The notes: a model not told the origin generated them from the letters alone. A stretch of DNA of 64,000 bases from Fumia sp045121595 (GCA_045121595.1 JBGVGI010000092.1:1-64000); one strand, 5' to 3'; shown: positions 1 to 8,070, numbered from the stretch's first letter. Made by a program: numbers and translations.

Positions 1-30
1 GGAAGATAGAACGGTGCCAACACAAAAAAG

Positions 31-57
31 AAAACGGACTGACAATCAGTCCGTTTT
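31..57 (+). terminator. Rho-independent-type hairpin left of tRNA-Asn
   Basis: A perfect 12-bp inverted repeat, AAAACGGACTGA (31-42) and TCAGTCCGTTTT (46-57), is separated by the 3-nt loop CAA. It has A-rich and T-rich flanks, so it could end a transcript from the left (the gene lies outside the window) or be bidirectional. No gene is visible in bases 1-30. Confidence 0.7.
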
Positions 58-63
58 GCATAT

Positions 64-139
64 TCCTCCTTAGCTCAGTCGGTAGAGCGCATGACTGTTA
101 ATCATGATGTCGCCTGTTCGAGCCAGGCAGGGGGAGCCA
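64..139 (+). tRNA. tRNA-Asn (GTT)
   Basis: A complete cloverleaf can be folded. The acceptor strands are TCCTCCT and AGGGGGA, the D arm is GCTC/GAGC, the anticodon stem is CATGA/TCATG with loop CTGTTAA (anticodon GTT, asparagine), and the T arm is GCCTG-TTCGAGC-CAGGC. The discriminator base is G and CCA is encoded at 137-139. It is followed directly by its own terminator and sits between two strong hairpins. Confidence 0.95.
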
Positions 140-142
140 GAT

Positions 143-171
143 AAGAGAACGCAATTTGCGTTCTCTTTTTT
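143..171 (+). terminator. Terminator of tRNA-Asn
   Basis: Ten-bp stem AAGAGAACGC (143-152) / GCGTTCTCTT (158-167) with loop AATTT, continued by a T run to about 172. It starts 4 nt after the tRNA CCA end, so it is very likely the tRNA terminator. Confidence 0.85.
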
Positions 172-175
172 TATC

Positions 176-320
176 CAATCCGAAGGGTTGGTATGGTATT
201 GCCGTCAGGCGTATGTAATGTCATCACCGTGAGGCGTATTTCTTCGGATTGATTACATACCACCTTATGGTGGATTACATACGTTTCTTCGAAACGATTA
301 CATTCAATGCTCCGCATTGA
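176..320. repeat. Array of short hairpins separated by GATTACAT spacers
   Basis: This gene-free stretch (about 172-354) is built of inverted repeats. The outer pair CAATCCGAAG (176-185) / CTTCGGATTG (242-251) encloses the first part. Three small perfect hairpins follow: CCACC/GGTGG (260-273), CGTTTC/GAAACG (282-296) and TCAATGC/GCATTGA (304-320). The 8-mer GATTACAT occurs exactly at 251-258, 273-280 and 296-303, between the hairpins, at a period of 22-23 nt. GTATGTAAT (211-219) is the inverse of ATTACATAC (252-260). No reading frame is supported here. Its function is unknown; it resembles interspersed hairpin arrays of clostridial genomes, but that link is from memory. Confidence 0.75.
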
Positions 321-354
321 TTTGATTTTGTGCGGATTTTTAATGCTATTATCT

Positions 355-383
355 TTGACAAACCGACATTTTTACACTATAAT
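355..383 (+). promoter_or_regulatory. Consensus sigma-A promoter of the GH2 gene
   Basis: A perfect -35 TTGACA (355-360) and perfect -10 TATAAT (378-383) are 17 nt apart, 36 nt before the GH2 start codon. The ribosome binding site AAGGAG lies at 408-413. Confidence 0.9.
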
Positions 384-418
384 TTAGTTAGGAAAGTTAT
401 TATAAAAAAGGAGTTGCT

Positions 419-2215
419 ATGATGGAACCGATTTTAAAAAATCCTTCTTCTAATATGCCCAGAACCGATTATCCTTCTCCGATGTGGAAGAGAAACGAGT
501 GGTACTGCTTAAACGGCGAATGGGAATTTGAATTTGACTTTGGTGTAAGCGGTGAGGAAAGAGAAATGCACCTTAAAGGTGATTTCAGCCGTGTAATAAA
601 CGTGCCTTTCTGCCCTGAAAGCGCTCTTTCAGGCATTCAACATATTGATTTTATGCCTTCTGTATGGTACAGAAAGAAAGTGAATATCAATTGCCCTGCA
701 AATCATCGCGCTATTTTGCATTTTGGCGCCGTGGATTACGAGTCCAAGGTATGGGTTAACGGTAAATTGTGTGGTATTCACAAAGGTGGTTATTGTAAAT
801 TTGAACACGATATCACCGATGCTCTGTGCGATGGAGAAAACACTATTGTAGTTATGGCAAAGGACGATACCCGTTCGGATCGTCAACCTACGGGAAAACA
901 GTGTGTTGAATACGTTTCTCTCGACTGTGCTTATACAAGAACTACCGGTATCTGGCAGACAGTCTGGCTTGAGTTTGTTCCCAATGTATATCTCAAATCG
1001 GCTAAGATGACTCCTCACGCCGCTGACGGCATTCTCGAAGTAACTCTCAAGGGTTCACAGCTTCGTATGGGCGATTATTCTGCCAAACTTACAGCGTATT
1101 ATAAAGGAAAAGAAGTCGGAGAGGCTTTAGCTAAATTTACAGGTGACAATGCCTTTATGAGTCTTTCTGTAAACGAGATTCATTTGTGGGACGTGCTTGC
1201 GCCCGAAATCTATGATCTTAAGATTGAACTTCTTTATAATGAAACCATAGTGGATACAGTTGAAAGTTATTTTGCACTCCGTGATATTTCTTTCAACGAA
1301 AAGGGTCTGACTGTTAACGGACGTCCCGTGTTTATGCGTTTGATTCTGGATCAGGGGTATAATGAAAAGGGAATTTACACGGCTCCTGATGCTGAGTTTC
1401 TTAAAAACGACATCGAACTTGCAATAAATCTTGGTTTTAACGGTGCGAGATTCCACCAGAGAGTTTTTGAAGAGCGTTCTCTTTATTATGCAGACCATAT
1501 GGGTTATATGGTATGGGCAGAGGAGGCGTCGGGTATGGAGCTCGAAAGTGCCGAAGCTACCGAGGCAGTGCTTCCCGAATGGTTAGAAATAGTAGAGAGT
1601 CATTATAATCACCCGTCTGTAGTAGGTTGGTGTCCGCTTAACGAAACTTATCATAAGATGGTGCTTCACGAAGGAACTCATAAGCATTTGTATCGTATTA
1701 CCAAGCTTCTTGACCCTTACCGTCCTGTTATTGATGCCAGTGGTGGCGTTCATTATGAAACGGATATGTTTGACGTTCATGATTATGAGCAGGACCCTGA
1801 AAAACTTGCAGAGTATCTTAAACCGATGCTTGATGATCCTGAGTATTTCCATACTCCTATCCCGAGATACAGAGGCAAGGCACCTGCCCGTACTGAGGAA
1901 TATAAGGGACAACCTTATTGGGTGAGTGAGTACGGAGGAACCTTCTGGAACCCGAATGTTGTAAATGATGGCAAAACCGCATGGGGATATGGTGATGCAC
2001 CCCGTACCGAAGAGGAATTTGCTACACGTTACGAAAAACTCACTGAAGTACTTCTCAGTCATCCCAGAGTATGTGGTTTCTGTTATACACAGCTTACCGA
2101 TATCGAGCAGGAGCAAAACGGACTTTATTTCTATAACCGTACCCGCAAACTTGCTGACTGGGTTTACGACCGCATCCGTTCCGCTAACCAGAAAAAGGCT
2201 GCGATTGAGGAATAG
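419..2215 (+). CDS. Glycoside hydrolase family 2 protein (beta-galactosidase/glucuronidase type)
   Basis: A predicted exo-acting beta-glycosidase that removes terminal sugars by a retaining mechanism. The 598-residue order fits GH2: an N-terminal jelly-roll sugar-binding domain (about 15-185), an Ig-like domain (about 190-290) and a C-terminal TIM barrel. The acid/base Glu409 is in GWCPLNE and the likely nucleophile Glu504 in WVSEYGG; their spacing of 95 residues suits the family. There is no signal peptide, so it is probably cytoplasmic. Two adjacent ATGs (419, 422) both fit the ribosome site; 419 is used. It is shorter than LacZ (about 1000 residues) and closer to the UidA/short GH2 size class. 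The substrate cannot be read from sequence. An MFS permease follows after a terminator. Confidence 0.9.
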   Translation: MMEPILKNPSSNMPRTDYPSPMWKRNEWYCLNGEWEFEFDFGVSGEEREMHLKGDFSRVINVPFCPESALSGIQHIDFMPSVWYRKKVNINCPANHRAILHFGAVDYESKVWVNGKLCGIHKGGYCKFEHDITDALCDGENTIVVMAKDDTRSDRQPTGKQCVEYVSLDCAYTRTTGIWQTVWLEFVPNVYLKSAKMTPHAADGILEVTLKGSQLRMGDYSAKLTAYYKGKEVGEALAKFTGDNAFMSLSVNEIHLWDVLAPEIYDLKIELLYNETIVDTVESYFALRDISFNEKGLTVNGRPVFMRLILDQGYNEKGIYTAPDAEFLKNDIELAINLGFNGARFHQRVFEERSLYYADHMGYMVWAEEASGMELESAEATEAVLPEWLEIVESHYNHPSVVGWCPLNETYHKMVLHEGTHKHLYRITKLLDPYRPVIDASGGVHYETDMFDVHDYEQDPEKLAEYLKPMLDDPEYFHTPIPRYRGKAPARTEEYKGQPYWVSEYGGTFWNPNVVNDGKTAWGYGDAPRTEEEFATRYEKLTEVLLSHPRVCGFCYTQLTDIEQEQNGLYFYNRTRKLADWVYDRIRSANQKKAAIEE

Positions 2216-2236
2216 TTATTAATATCATATTACCTA

Positions 2237-2261
2237 AAAACCCCTCATAAAGAGGGGTTTT
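2237..2261 (+). terminator. Terminator after GH2 gene
   Basis: Stem AAAACCCCTC (2237-2246) / GAGGGGTTTT (2252-2261), loop ATAAA. It lies 22 nt after the GH2 stop and separates that gene from the MFS gene. Confidence 0.85.
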
Positions 2262-2278
2262 GTTGTGCATATATTGTC

Positions 2279-2307
2279 TTGTTTTTTTAATAAAACTTTG
2301 ATATAAT
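2279..2307 (+). promoter_or_regulatory. Possible promoter of the MFS gene
   Basis: TATAAT at 2302-2307 with a weak -35 TTGTTT at 2279-2284 (17-nt spacer), 32 nt before the ATG. It is the best candidate because a terminator precedes it. Confidence 0.5.
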
Positions 2308-2339
2308 TATTTTGTAATTTTTTGAAAGAAGGCGACAAG

Positions 2340-3521
2340 ATGACCGGTGAGGGCAAAAAAGCGTGGAGTATAGGTATCGTTACTATTGGTACGTATATTA
2401 TTAACTATTATCTTCGAAATCTTTTGAGTATTTTTACTCCTTCACTTTTAGAAACCAACAAATATACGGTTGAGCATATTGCACTTTTATCCTCTACATA
2501 TATGTTGTTTTACGCAATAGGTCAGCTTATAAACGGAATTTTAGGTGATATTCTTTCGCCTAAAAAGATGATTTTCTGGGGCAACACTCTGGCAGGTCTT
2601 TCGATGATAGCCTTCCCGTTTGTACCGTTTAAGTTTGTGCAGATAGCCTTGTTTGCGCTTTTGGGCTTTGCTCTTTCAATGGAGAGAGGCCCTCTTATGA
2701 AGATAATTTCTGAAAATACTGTTGCCGAACACGCAAGACTTATTTGTGTTTTCTTCTCGTTTGCAGGTTTTGTAGGACCGTTAATCGTAAGTTTCCTTGC
2801 TATGATTTTCGAGTGGAATATGGCGTTTATTGTAGCGGGTGCAATTGCAATTACGGGTGCTTTCGTTGCATTTTTCAAAATTGCAGATATGGAGAAAAAA
2901 GGCGCTATTATCTACAGAACTGCGGTCGGAAGAAGCATCGGCTCTGTTTTTGACGTATTCAAAATTGAAAACTTCATTTATTATATTATTATAGCTTGTC
3001 TTGTTGAAATTGCTTGTTCTTCAATCTCTTTCTGGATTCCTACCTACCTTACCGATAATCTTTTGTTTGATAAGGTAACTGCAAACAGTATTTTCTCGGG
3101 CATTTCGGTTGTAAGGTCGTTTATGCCTTTTGTTGCACTTTATATTTTCAGAATTTTAAAAGAAAAAGATGCGCCGATGATGTACGTTTGCTTTGGAATT
3201 ACTACTGCGTTCTTCCTCGGTATGATGTTTACAGATAACAGATGGTTCAGCATTGGTTTGCTTGTGGTTGCAATGATGGCAACAAGCTGTATTTCTTCCT
3301 TGCTCTGGAGCATTTACATTCCGAGTCTTGGCAAAACGGGTAAGGTTTCAAGTGCAAATGGTGTGCTTGACTGCTCGGGATATGCCGCTGCGGCACTTGC
3401 CAACATACTCTTTGCAAACGTTATGGCAAAGGTAAGCTGGAACGGCGTGTTTGTGCTTTGGGCATCAATCGGAGTTATAGGGTTTGTATCAACGGTTATT
3501 GTGAGAATGAAAAAAGCATAA
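2340..3521 (+). CDS. MFS transporter, sugar-phosphate/glycerol-3-phosphate permease-like
   Basis: An integral membrane permease of the major facilitator superfamily. The 393-residue product is hydrophobic throughout and can be divided into about 12 membrane spans, with a charged central loop near residues 180-200, as in MFS 6+6 folds. The early segment with NYYLRNLLSIFTP and the later GILGDILSPKK (a loop 2-3 motif) resemble the organophosphate antiporter/GlpT-like branch; this assignment is tentative. The ATG at 2340 is chosen over the in-frame TTG at 2322 because AAGAAGG (2326-2332) lies 7 nt before it. Placed after the GH2 gene, it may import the glycoside or its breakdown product. Confidence 0.8.
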   Translation: MTGEGKKAWSIGIVTIGTYIINYYLRNLLSIFTPSLLETNKYTVEHIALLSSTYMLFYAIGQLINGILGDILSPKKMIFWGNTLAGLSMIAFPFVPFKFVQIALFALLGFALSMERGPLMKIISENTVAEHARLICVFFSFAGFVGPLIVSFLAMIFEWNMAFIVAGAIAITGAFVAFFKIADMEKKGAIIYRTAVGRSIGSVFDVFKIENFIYYIIIACLVEIACSSISFWIPTYLTDNLLFDKVTANSIFSGISVVRSFMPFVALYIFRILKEKDAPMMYVCFGITTAFFLGMMFTDNRWFSIGLLVVAMMATSCISSLLWSIYIPSLGKTGKVSSANGVLDCSGYAAAALANILFANVMAKVSWNGVFVLWASIGVIGFVSTVIVRMKKA

Positions 3522-3523
3522 AG

Positions 3524-3554
3524 AAAACTCCTGCGGATTTCCGCAGGAGTTTTT
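3524..3554. terminator. Bidirectional terminator between MFS and pepP genes
   Basis: Thirteen-bp stem AAAACTCCTGCGG (3524-3536) / CCGCAGGAGTTTT (3541-3553), loop ATTT, with A/T runs on both sides. It lies between two convergent genes and can serve both. Confidence 0.9.
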
Positions 3555-5304
3555 AAATTTCTCTTGTATAGTTTTTAAGTTTTTCTAAGTCTTCTCCATC
3601 AAAGTATGGTGAAAGCTTTTCAAAAACCCACTTGTGGTAATTGTTTAAAGTAGCTTTTTGTTCATCGCTCATTACTGATACGTCAACACCGTCAAGGTCG
3701 ATAGGCGTACAAGTGAGGGTTTCAAAACTCATAAACTGTCCGTATTCGTTTTTGATATCTTTCTTGCATAAAAGCTCGTTTTCAATACGGATGCCGTATT
3801 TGTTTTCAAGGTAAAATCCGGGTTCGTCGGTGGTTATCATACCTTCTTCAAAAACCGCAGAATTTCCTCTGTAACGGAAAGCATTGGGGGATTCGTGAAC
3901 ACTTAAAAGATATCCGACTCCGTGTCCCGTGCCGTGTTTGTAGTCAAGGTTATATTTCCATAGTTCTTTTCTTGCGAGTGAGTCGAGGCTTTTGCCGTCG
4001 CATCCGTATAAGAATTTTGCAGCCATAAGGTTTAACATACCGCAAAGAACCAAAGTGTAGTGAAGCTTGGCAGTGTCGGGAATTTCTCCTAAGATAAGCG
4101 TACGGGTGATATCGGTTGTGCCGTCAAGGTATTGACCGCCTGAGTCGACGAGTAAAAGCCCGTTTCTTTCAATAAGAGTATCTGACTCGGGGGTTGCGGA
4201 GTAATGCACCATAGCGGCATTTTTGCCAAATGCCGAAATAGTATCAAAACTCGGGGAAATATAGTTTTCGCCCTGACTTCTTAATTTTTCAAGGTAATCA
4301 GAAGCGGAAATCTCAGTTTCGCCAAAACCTTTTTCTTTAAGCCATATCATAAATTTAGTAACGGCAACGCCGTCTTTAATATGACAAGCTCTTAAATTTT
4401 CAATTTCAATTGAATTCTTTATCGCTTTAAGCAAAAGAGAAGGATTTTCTTTGTCAACGATTTTGCCGCCCACGTTTTCAAAAAGCTCGAAATTTACTGA
4501 TTTTAAATCCGCTAAAGTAGTTTTACCTTTTGAAAGGAACTTGATTTCCTTAAATGCATCGGAGTAGGGTTTTATATCTATACCGTCATTTTTTAAGTTT
4601 TTTTCAATTTCCGCGGAAATAGATTTTAAAGAAACGAAAAGTATAGCGTTTTTCTCGGTGATATAAAGATAAGAAAGAAATACGGGGGTGTTTTTGACGT
4701 CGTCACCGCGCAAGTTTAAAACCCAGGCAATATCGTCAAGCGAGGAGATAAGATGAGCATTACAGTTTGATTCACTCATTTTCTGTCGGATTTTTGTAAG
4801 CTTACTTACCCTTGATTCGCCTGAGAATTTTTCGTCAAGCTCAAAAATCGGCTTTTCGGGGAGAGAGGGTCTGTCGCACCAGATAAAATCGACAAGATTA
4901 ATGCTTTTAAACTTTACTTTCGGAAAAACCTTTTTGTATTCAAGAACTGTGTTTGCGGTAAGAAATCTTCCGTCAAAGGCAAAAACGTCACCTTTTTTAA
5001 GAGTTTTAACAAGGAAGTCTTTTACGGGTAAAACGCCTTCCTCACCCATTTTGAAAAGGGTAATACCCGAAGCGTCAAGTTCTTTTTCAGCCTGAATGAA
5101 GTATCTTCCGTCAGTCCATAAAAATGCCTCAGCCTGTGTTACTAAAAGAGTACCTGCAGAACCTGTAAACCCCGATAAATACTCGCGTTCTTTAAAATAA
5201 TCGCTTAAGTATTCGGAGTTGTGAAAATCTGAAGTTGGGACTAAATACGCCGATATTTTATGTTTTTTTAAGAGTGACTGAAGTTTTATGATTTCTTGTT
5301 TCAA
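3553..5304 (-). CDS. pepP: Xaa-Pro aminopeptidase (M24 family)
   Basis: A cytoplasmic metallopeptidase that removes the N-terminal residue in front of proline. The 583-residue product has two creatinase-like N-terminal domains (about 1-300), the pita-bread M24 catalytic domain (about 310-530) and the short C-terminal extension of the long aminopeptidase P type. All five metal ligands are present: Asp387 and Asp398 (in VDSGG and TTDITRT), His461 (HGTGHGVG), Glu494 (TDEPGF) and Glu508 (IRIENE). The start is TTG, supported by AGGAG about 7 nt upstream; no ATG is near. It lies 14 nt downstream of galM and is probably co-transcribed with it. Confidence 0.93.
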   Translation of the reverse strand: MKQEIIKLQSLLKKHKISAYLVPTSDFHNSEYLSDYFKEREYLSGFTGSAGTLLVTQAEAFLWTDGRYFIQAEKELDASGITLFKMGEEGVLPVKDFLVKTLKKGDVFAFDGRFLTANTVLEYKKVFPKVKFKSINLVDFIWCDRPSLPEKPIFELDEKFSGESRVSKLTKIRQKMSESNCNAHLISSLDDIAWVLNLRGDDVKNTPVFLSYLYITEKNAILFVSLKSISAEIEKNLKNDGIDIKPYSDAFKEIKFLSKGKTTLADLKSVNFELFENVGGKIVDKENPSLLLKAIKNSIEIENLRACHIKDGVAVTKFMIWLKEKGFGETEISASDYLEKLRSQGENYISPSFDTISAFGKNAAMVHYSATPESDTLIERNGLLLVDSGGQYLDGTTDITRTLILGEIPDTAKLHYTLVLCGMLNLMAAKFLYGCDGKSLDSLARKELWKYNLDYKHGTGHGVGYLLSVHESPNAFRYRGNSAVFEEGMITTDEPGFYLENKYGIRIENELLCKKDIKNEYGQFMSFETLTCTPIDLDGVDVSVMSDEQKATLNNYHKWVFEKLSPYFDGEDLEKLKNYTREI

Positions 5305-5318
5305 GAAAATCTCTCCTG

Positions 5319-6353
5319 TTATTTAACGTAAAATTTGAAGATGGTGGTGCGCTCGTAAACGTCACCTGCGGGGAGAAGTGTGGTGGGGAATTTCTTTTGG
5401 TTGATTGCATCGGGACAAGCCTGAGTTTCAAGGCAGAAAGCAGAGTTTTTGCCGTAATGGAATTTGTTTTTTCCGTCGACGTCAGTGCCGTTTCCGGTGT
5501 AAAGCTGCACTGCTTCGCAGTCTGTGATTACGTCGAGTGCAATACCACTTTTATCGCCTGTTGCAGACGCAATTGTATAAAGCTCGTCGGTAAGTCCTGC
5601 AAAGAAGTTATGGTCGTAACCGCCACCGAGTTTAATCTGCTCGTCATTTGCGTTTATGCGTTCGCCGATTTTGTGATATTCTCTGAAATCAAATGGAGTA
5701 TTGTCAACAGGCAGAATGTCACCAAGAGGAATAAGCTTATCGTCAACGGGAGTGATAAAATCGGCGTTGATTTTTAAATCGTGATTTAAAACGTCACCTG
5801 AATTATCACCATTCAAGTTAAAATAGCTGTGGTTTGTTAAGTTTACAACGGTATCTTTATCGCAAACCGCTTCATAAGAGATGATAAGCTCGTTTTCATC
5901 GGTGAGGGTATAAATTACCGTTACTTCAAGATTACCGGGGAAGCCTTCTTCGCCGTCACAGCTTGTACAATAAAGGCAAAGATTGTTTTCCTTGACTTCA
6001 TAATCCCAGACCTTTTTGTCAAAGCCTTTGATGCCACCGTGAAGCTGGTTGCCTTTTTCATTGTCGTTTAAAATGTATTCTTTGCCATTTATCGAAAAAC
6101 GGCTTTTGCCGATTCTGTTGCCGTTTCTTCCGATAAGTGCACCGAAATAACCGGAGTTTTTTTGATATTCCTCAATGGTATCATATCCTAAAACAACGTC
6201 ACGGTTAACACCATCTTTATCGGGGACGATAATGGAAGTAATAGTACCACCATAGTTTGTGATGCGTACTTTCATACCATTTTTATTTTCGTTTTCAAAA
6301 ATGAAAACTTCTTTGCCGTCGTCTGTTTTGCCAAAAGAATTTTTAATAAACAT
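5319..6353 (-). CDS. galM: Aldose 1-epimerase (mutarotase)
   Basis: Interconverts alpha and beta anomers of free hexoses such as galactose or glucose in the cytoplasm, supplying the anomer needed by kinases. The 344-residue protein covers the full mutarotase fold. The catalytic acid His175 (NHSYFN) and base Glu309 (CLETQACPD) are present, as are NGNRIG near residue 77 and the GGxxGFDKKVW region near 106. The start at 6353 is chosen because AAAGGAGA lies just upstream; an in-frame ATG ten codons earlier (6383) overlaps the tRNA-Arg gene. It follows tRNA-Arg by 24 nt on the same strand and leads into pepP. With the GH2 gene it suggests use of beta-linked sugars. Confidence 0.93.
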   Translation of the reverse strand: MFIKNSFGKTDDGKEVFIFENENKNGMKVRITNYGGTITSIIVPDKDGVNRDVVLGYDTIEEYQKNSGYFGALIGRNGNRIGKSRFSINGKEYILNDNEKGNQLHGGIKGFDKKVWDYEVKENNLCLYCTSCDGEEGFPGNLEVTVIYTLTDENELIISYEAVCDKDTVVNLTNHSYFNLNGDNSGDVLNHDLKINADFITPVDDKLIPLGDILPVDNTPFDFREYHKIGERINANDEQIKLGGGYDHNFFAGLTDELYTIASATGDKSGIALDVITDCEAVQLYTGNGTDVDGKNKFHYGKNSAFCLETQACPDAINQKKFPTTLLPAGDVYERTTIFKFYVK

Positions 6354-6377
6354 TTTAAAATCTCCTTTTAAAAAAGT

Positions 6378-6454
6378 TGGCACGCCTGATGCGACTTGAA
6401 CGCACGACCTTCAGAGTCGGAGTCTGACGCTCTATCCAACTGAGCTACAGGCGC
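6378..6454 (-). tRNA. tRNA-Arg (CCG)
   Basis: On the minus strand the 77-nt cloverleaf starts GCGCCTG and closes with CAGGCGT, discriminator G and an encoded CCA (6378-6380). The anticodon stem is TCAGA/TCTGA with loop CTCCGAC, giving anticodon CCG, which reads CGG arginine codons. There is no hairpin terminator between it and galM, so both may lie on one primary transcript. Confidence 0.95.
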
Positions 6455-6467
6455 GTATCTTTATAAT

Positions 6468-6496
6468 ATTGTAACAAAATTTCCTTTTAAAATCAA
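6468..6496 (-). promoter_or_regulatory. Promoter of tRNA-Arg (and galM-pepP)
   Basis: Minus strand: -35 TTGATT (6491-6496), 17-nt spacer, -10 TACAAT (6468-6473), ending 13 nt before the tRNA 5' end. No other promoter is visible before galM. Confidence 0.7.
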
Positions 6497-6507
6497 GACT
6501 TTAACTG

Positions 6508-6536
6508 TTGCAAAAAGTGTGAAAAGATAGTAAAAT
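6508..6536 (+). promoter_or_regulatory. Promoter of the TSCPD gene
   Basis: -35 TTGCAA (6508-6513), 17-nt spacer, -10 TAAAAT (6531-6536), 30 nt before the ATG at 6567. It is divergent from the tRNA-Arg promoter. Confidence 0.7.
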
Positions 6537-6566
6537 AGAGTTAGAAAATAAAAAAGGACTGATAAA

Positions 6567-6812
6567 ATGACGATTGAATTCACACCAAGAGGAGTTTGCT
6601 CTAAAAAAATTGAAGTTACAGTTGAAGATAATATAGTTAAAAACGTAAAATTCTTAGGTGGTTGCGGTGGCAATACACAAGGTGTTGCGGCACTGTGTAT
6701 CGGAAGAAACGCAGATGAAGTTATAGCGCTTCTGAAAGATATAAAATGTGGCTTCAGAAATACTTCCTGCCCCGCTCAACTTGCTCTCGCAATCGAAGAA
6801 GCATCAAAATAA
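6567..6812 (+). CDS. Small TSCPD-domain protein (TIGR03905-like)
   Basis: An 81-residue cytoplasmic protein of the TSCPD family, a fold also found at the C-terminus of B12-dependent ribonucleotide reductases. It has the glycine- and cysteine-rich LGGCGGNTQG loop near residue 31 and the family signature as TSCPAQLA near residue 67. Five cysteines in so short a chain suggest metal or redox contacts, but the biochemical role of stand-alone members is not established. AAGGA precedes the ATG. It lies upstream of metA, which has its own promoter. Confidence 0.8.
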   Translation: MTIEFTPRGVCSKKIEVTVEDNIVKNVKFLGGCGGNTQGVAALCIGRNADEVIALLKDIKCGFRNTSCPAQLALAIEEASK

Positions 6813-6852
6813 GTGTACACGACAGAAGTACAGTTGTCGGCAATTTGTACTC

Positions 6853-6881
6853 TTGCCAAGTTAATTTATTTTTGGTATAAT
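6853..6881 (+). promoter_or_regulatory. Promoter of metA
   Basis: -35 TTGCCA (6853-6858), 17-nt spacer, perfect -10 TATAAT (6876-6881). The leader is only about 25 nt, so there is no room for a SAM riboswitch. A short interrupted inverted repeat (CGACA 6818-6822, TGTCG further on) lies upstream and may be an operator; this is weak. Confidence 0.75.
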
Positions 6882-6913
6882 GTATTTACCGAAAGATAAA
6901 GGATGGAATAATT

Positions 6914-7840
6914 ATGCCTATTAATATACCGGCTTCACTTCCTGCGAATTCGCTTTTGCAAAAAGAGAACATTTTCGTTATGGAAGAAGAACGCGCAACC
7001 CATCAGGACATAAGACCATTAAAAATTGCTATATTAAATCTTATGCCCAAGAAAATTGAAACTGAAACACAGCTTTTAAGACTTCTGTCAAACTCACCAT
7101 TGCAGATTGATTTAGAGCTTTTGCAGACGGCTTCTCACGTTTCTAAAAACACTCCCGAAAAGCATCTTTTTAAGTTTTATAAAACTATTGATGACGTAAG
7201 AAGTGAACGTTTTGACGGGCTTATCATAACGGGTGCTCCCGTTGAACAGATGCCGTTTGAAGACGTTGATTATTGGGAAGAGCTTTGCGATATTTTTGAG
7301 TGGTCAAAGACAAATGTTTACTCAACACTTCACATTTGCTGGGGTGCTCAGGCAGGGCTTTATTACCATTACGGTATCGATAAATACGATCTTCCAAAGA
7401 AGATGTTCGGTGTTTTCCCTCATAAGATGGAAAATCCGTACCATCAGCTTTTAAGAGGTTTTGACGAGGTTTTCTACGTTCCTCATTCAAGACATACCGA
7501 TATAAAAATTGAAGATATCAAAAAATGTGACGAGGTTGAGCTTCTTACTTATTCCGAAGAAGCAGGTGCTCATATCGTTGCAGATAAAGTCGGCAGACGC
7601 TTTTTCGTTACGGGTCATTCGGAGTATGACAGGGAAACACTTAAAGATGAGTACTTCAGGGACCTTGATAAAGGACTCCCGATTGAAATCCCCAAAAATT
7701 ATTTTGAAGATGATGACCCTTCAAAACCGCCCGTGTTATCGTGGCGTTCACATGCAAACCTTTTGTTTGTAAATTGGCTTAACTATTTCGTTTATCAGAA
7801 AACACCCTTTAATCTTGATGAAATGGAAAATAAAAAATAA
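6914..7840 (+). CDS. metA: Homoserine O-acetyltransferase (MetA family)
   Basis: Acylates the hydroxyl of L-homoserine, the committing step of methionine synthesis. The 308-residue chain aligns without shifts to the numbering of E. coli MetA: nucleophile Cys142 in HICWGAQAG, His235 in VTGHSEYD and Glu237. The residue that sets acyl-CoA choice, position 111, is Glu (GAPVEQMPFE) as in Bacillus cereus, where it gives acetyl-CoA use; succinyl-CoA enzymes have Gly. The acetyltransferase call is therefore an inference from known structure-function work. AAAGGATGG precedes the ATG. A DUF1858 gene follows 18 nt downstream, likely in the same transcript. Confidence 0.93.
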   Translation: MPINIPASLPANSLLQKENIFVMEEERATHQDIRPLKIAILNLMPKKIETETQLLRLLSNSPLQIDLELLQTASHVSKNTPEKHLFKFYKTIDDVRSERFDGLIITGAPVEQMPFEDVDYWEELCDIFEWSKTNVYSTLHICWGAQAGLYYHYGIDKYDLPKKMFGVFPHKMENPYHQLLRGFDEVFYVPHSRHTDIKIEDIKKCDEVELLTYSEEAGAHIVADKVGRRFFVTGHSEYDRETLKDEYFRDLDKGLPIEIPKNYFEDDDPSKPPVLSWRSHANLLFVNWLNYFVYQKTPFNLDEMENKK

Positions 7841-7858
7841 AATCTGGAGGTAATAAAA

Positions 7859-8059
7859 ATGGTTGTTACAAGAGACACAATTATCGGAGACATCTTAGAT
7901 GCTGCACCTTCCACTGCACCCTTTTTCCTTGAAATGGGTATGCATTGTTTAGGTTGCCCTTCTGCAAGAGGCGAATCTATTGCGGATGCTTGTGAAGTAC
8001 ACGACGTGGACGTAAACGTTCTCATCGAAAAAATCAATAAGCATTTGTCCGGTCTGTAA
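7859..8059 (+). CDS. DUF1858 domain protein
   Basis: A 66-residue protein matching the DUF1858 pattern: an N-terminal TIGDIL helix, a loop with the conserved GMHCLGCPSARGESI segment carrying two cysteines (CxxC), and a C-terminal amphipathic helix. The domain occurs alone and at the N-terminus of ScdA/RIC-type iron-sulfur repair proteins; the stand-alone role is unknown. TGGAGGT is a strong ribosome site. It is probably co-transcribed with metA and is closed by a hairpin terminator. Confidence 0.85.
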   Translation: MVVTRDTIIGDILDAAPSTAPFFLEMGMHCLGCPSARGESIADACEVHDVDVNVLIEKINKHLSGL

Positions 8060-8070
8060 GAAATAAAAAT

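Noticed and set aside
176..320. Possible CRISPR array because of the regularly spaced 8-mer.
   Set aside because: The repeat is only 8 nt and the spacers are palindromes; no cas genes in the window.
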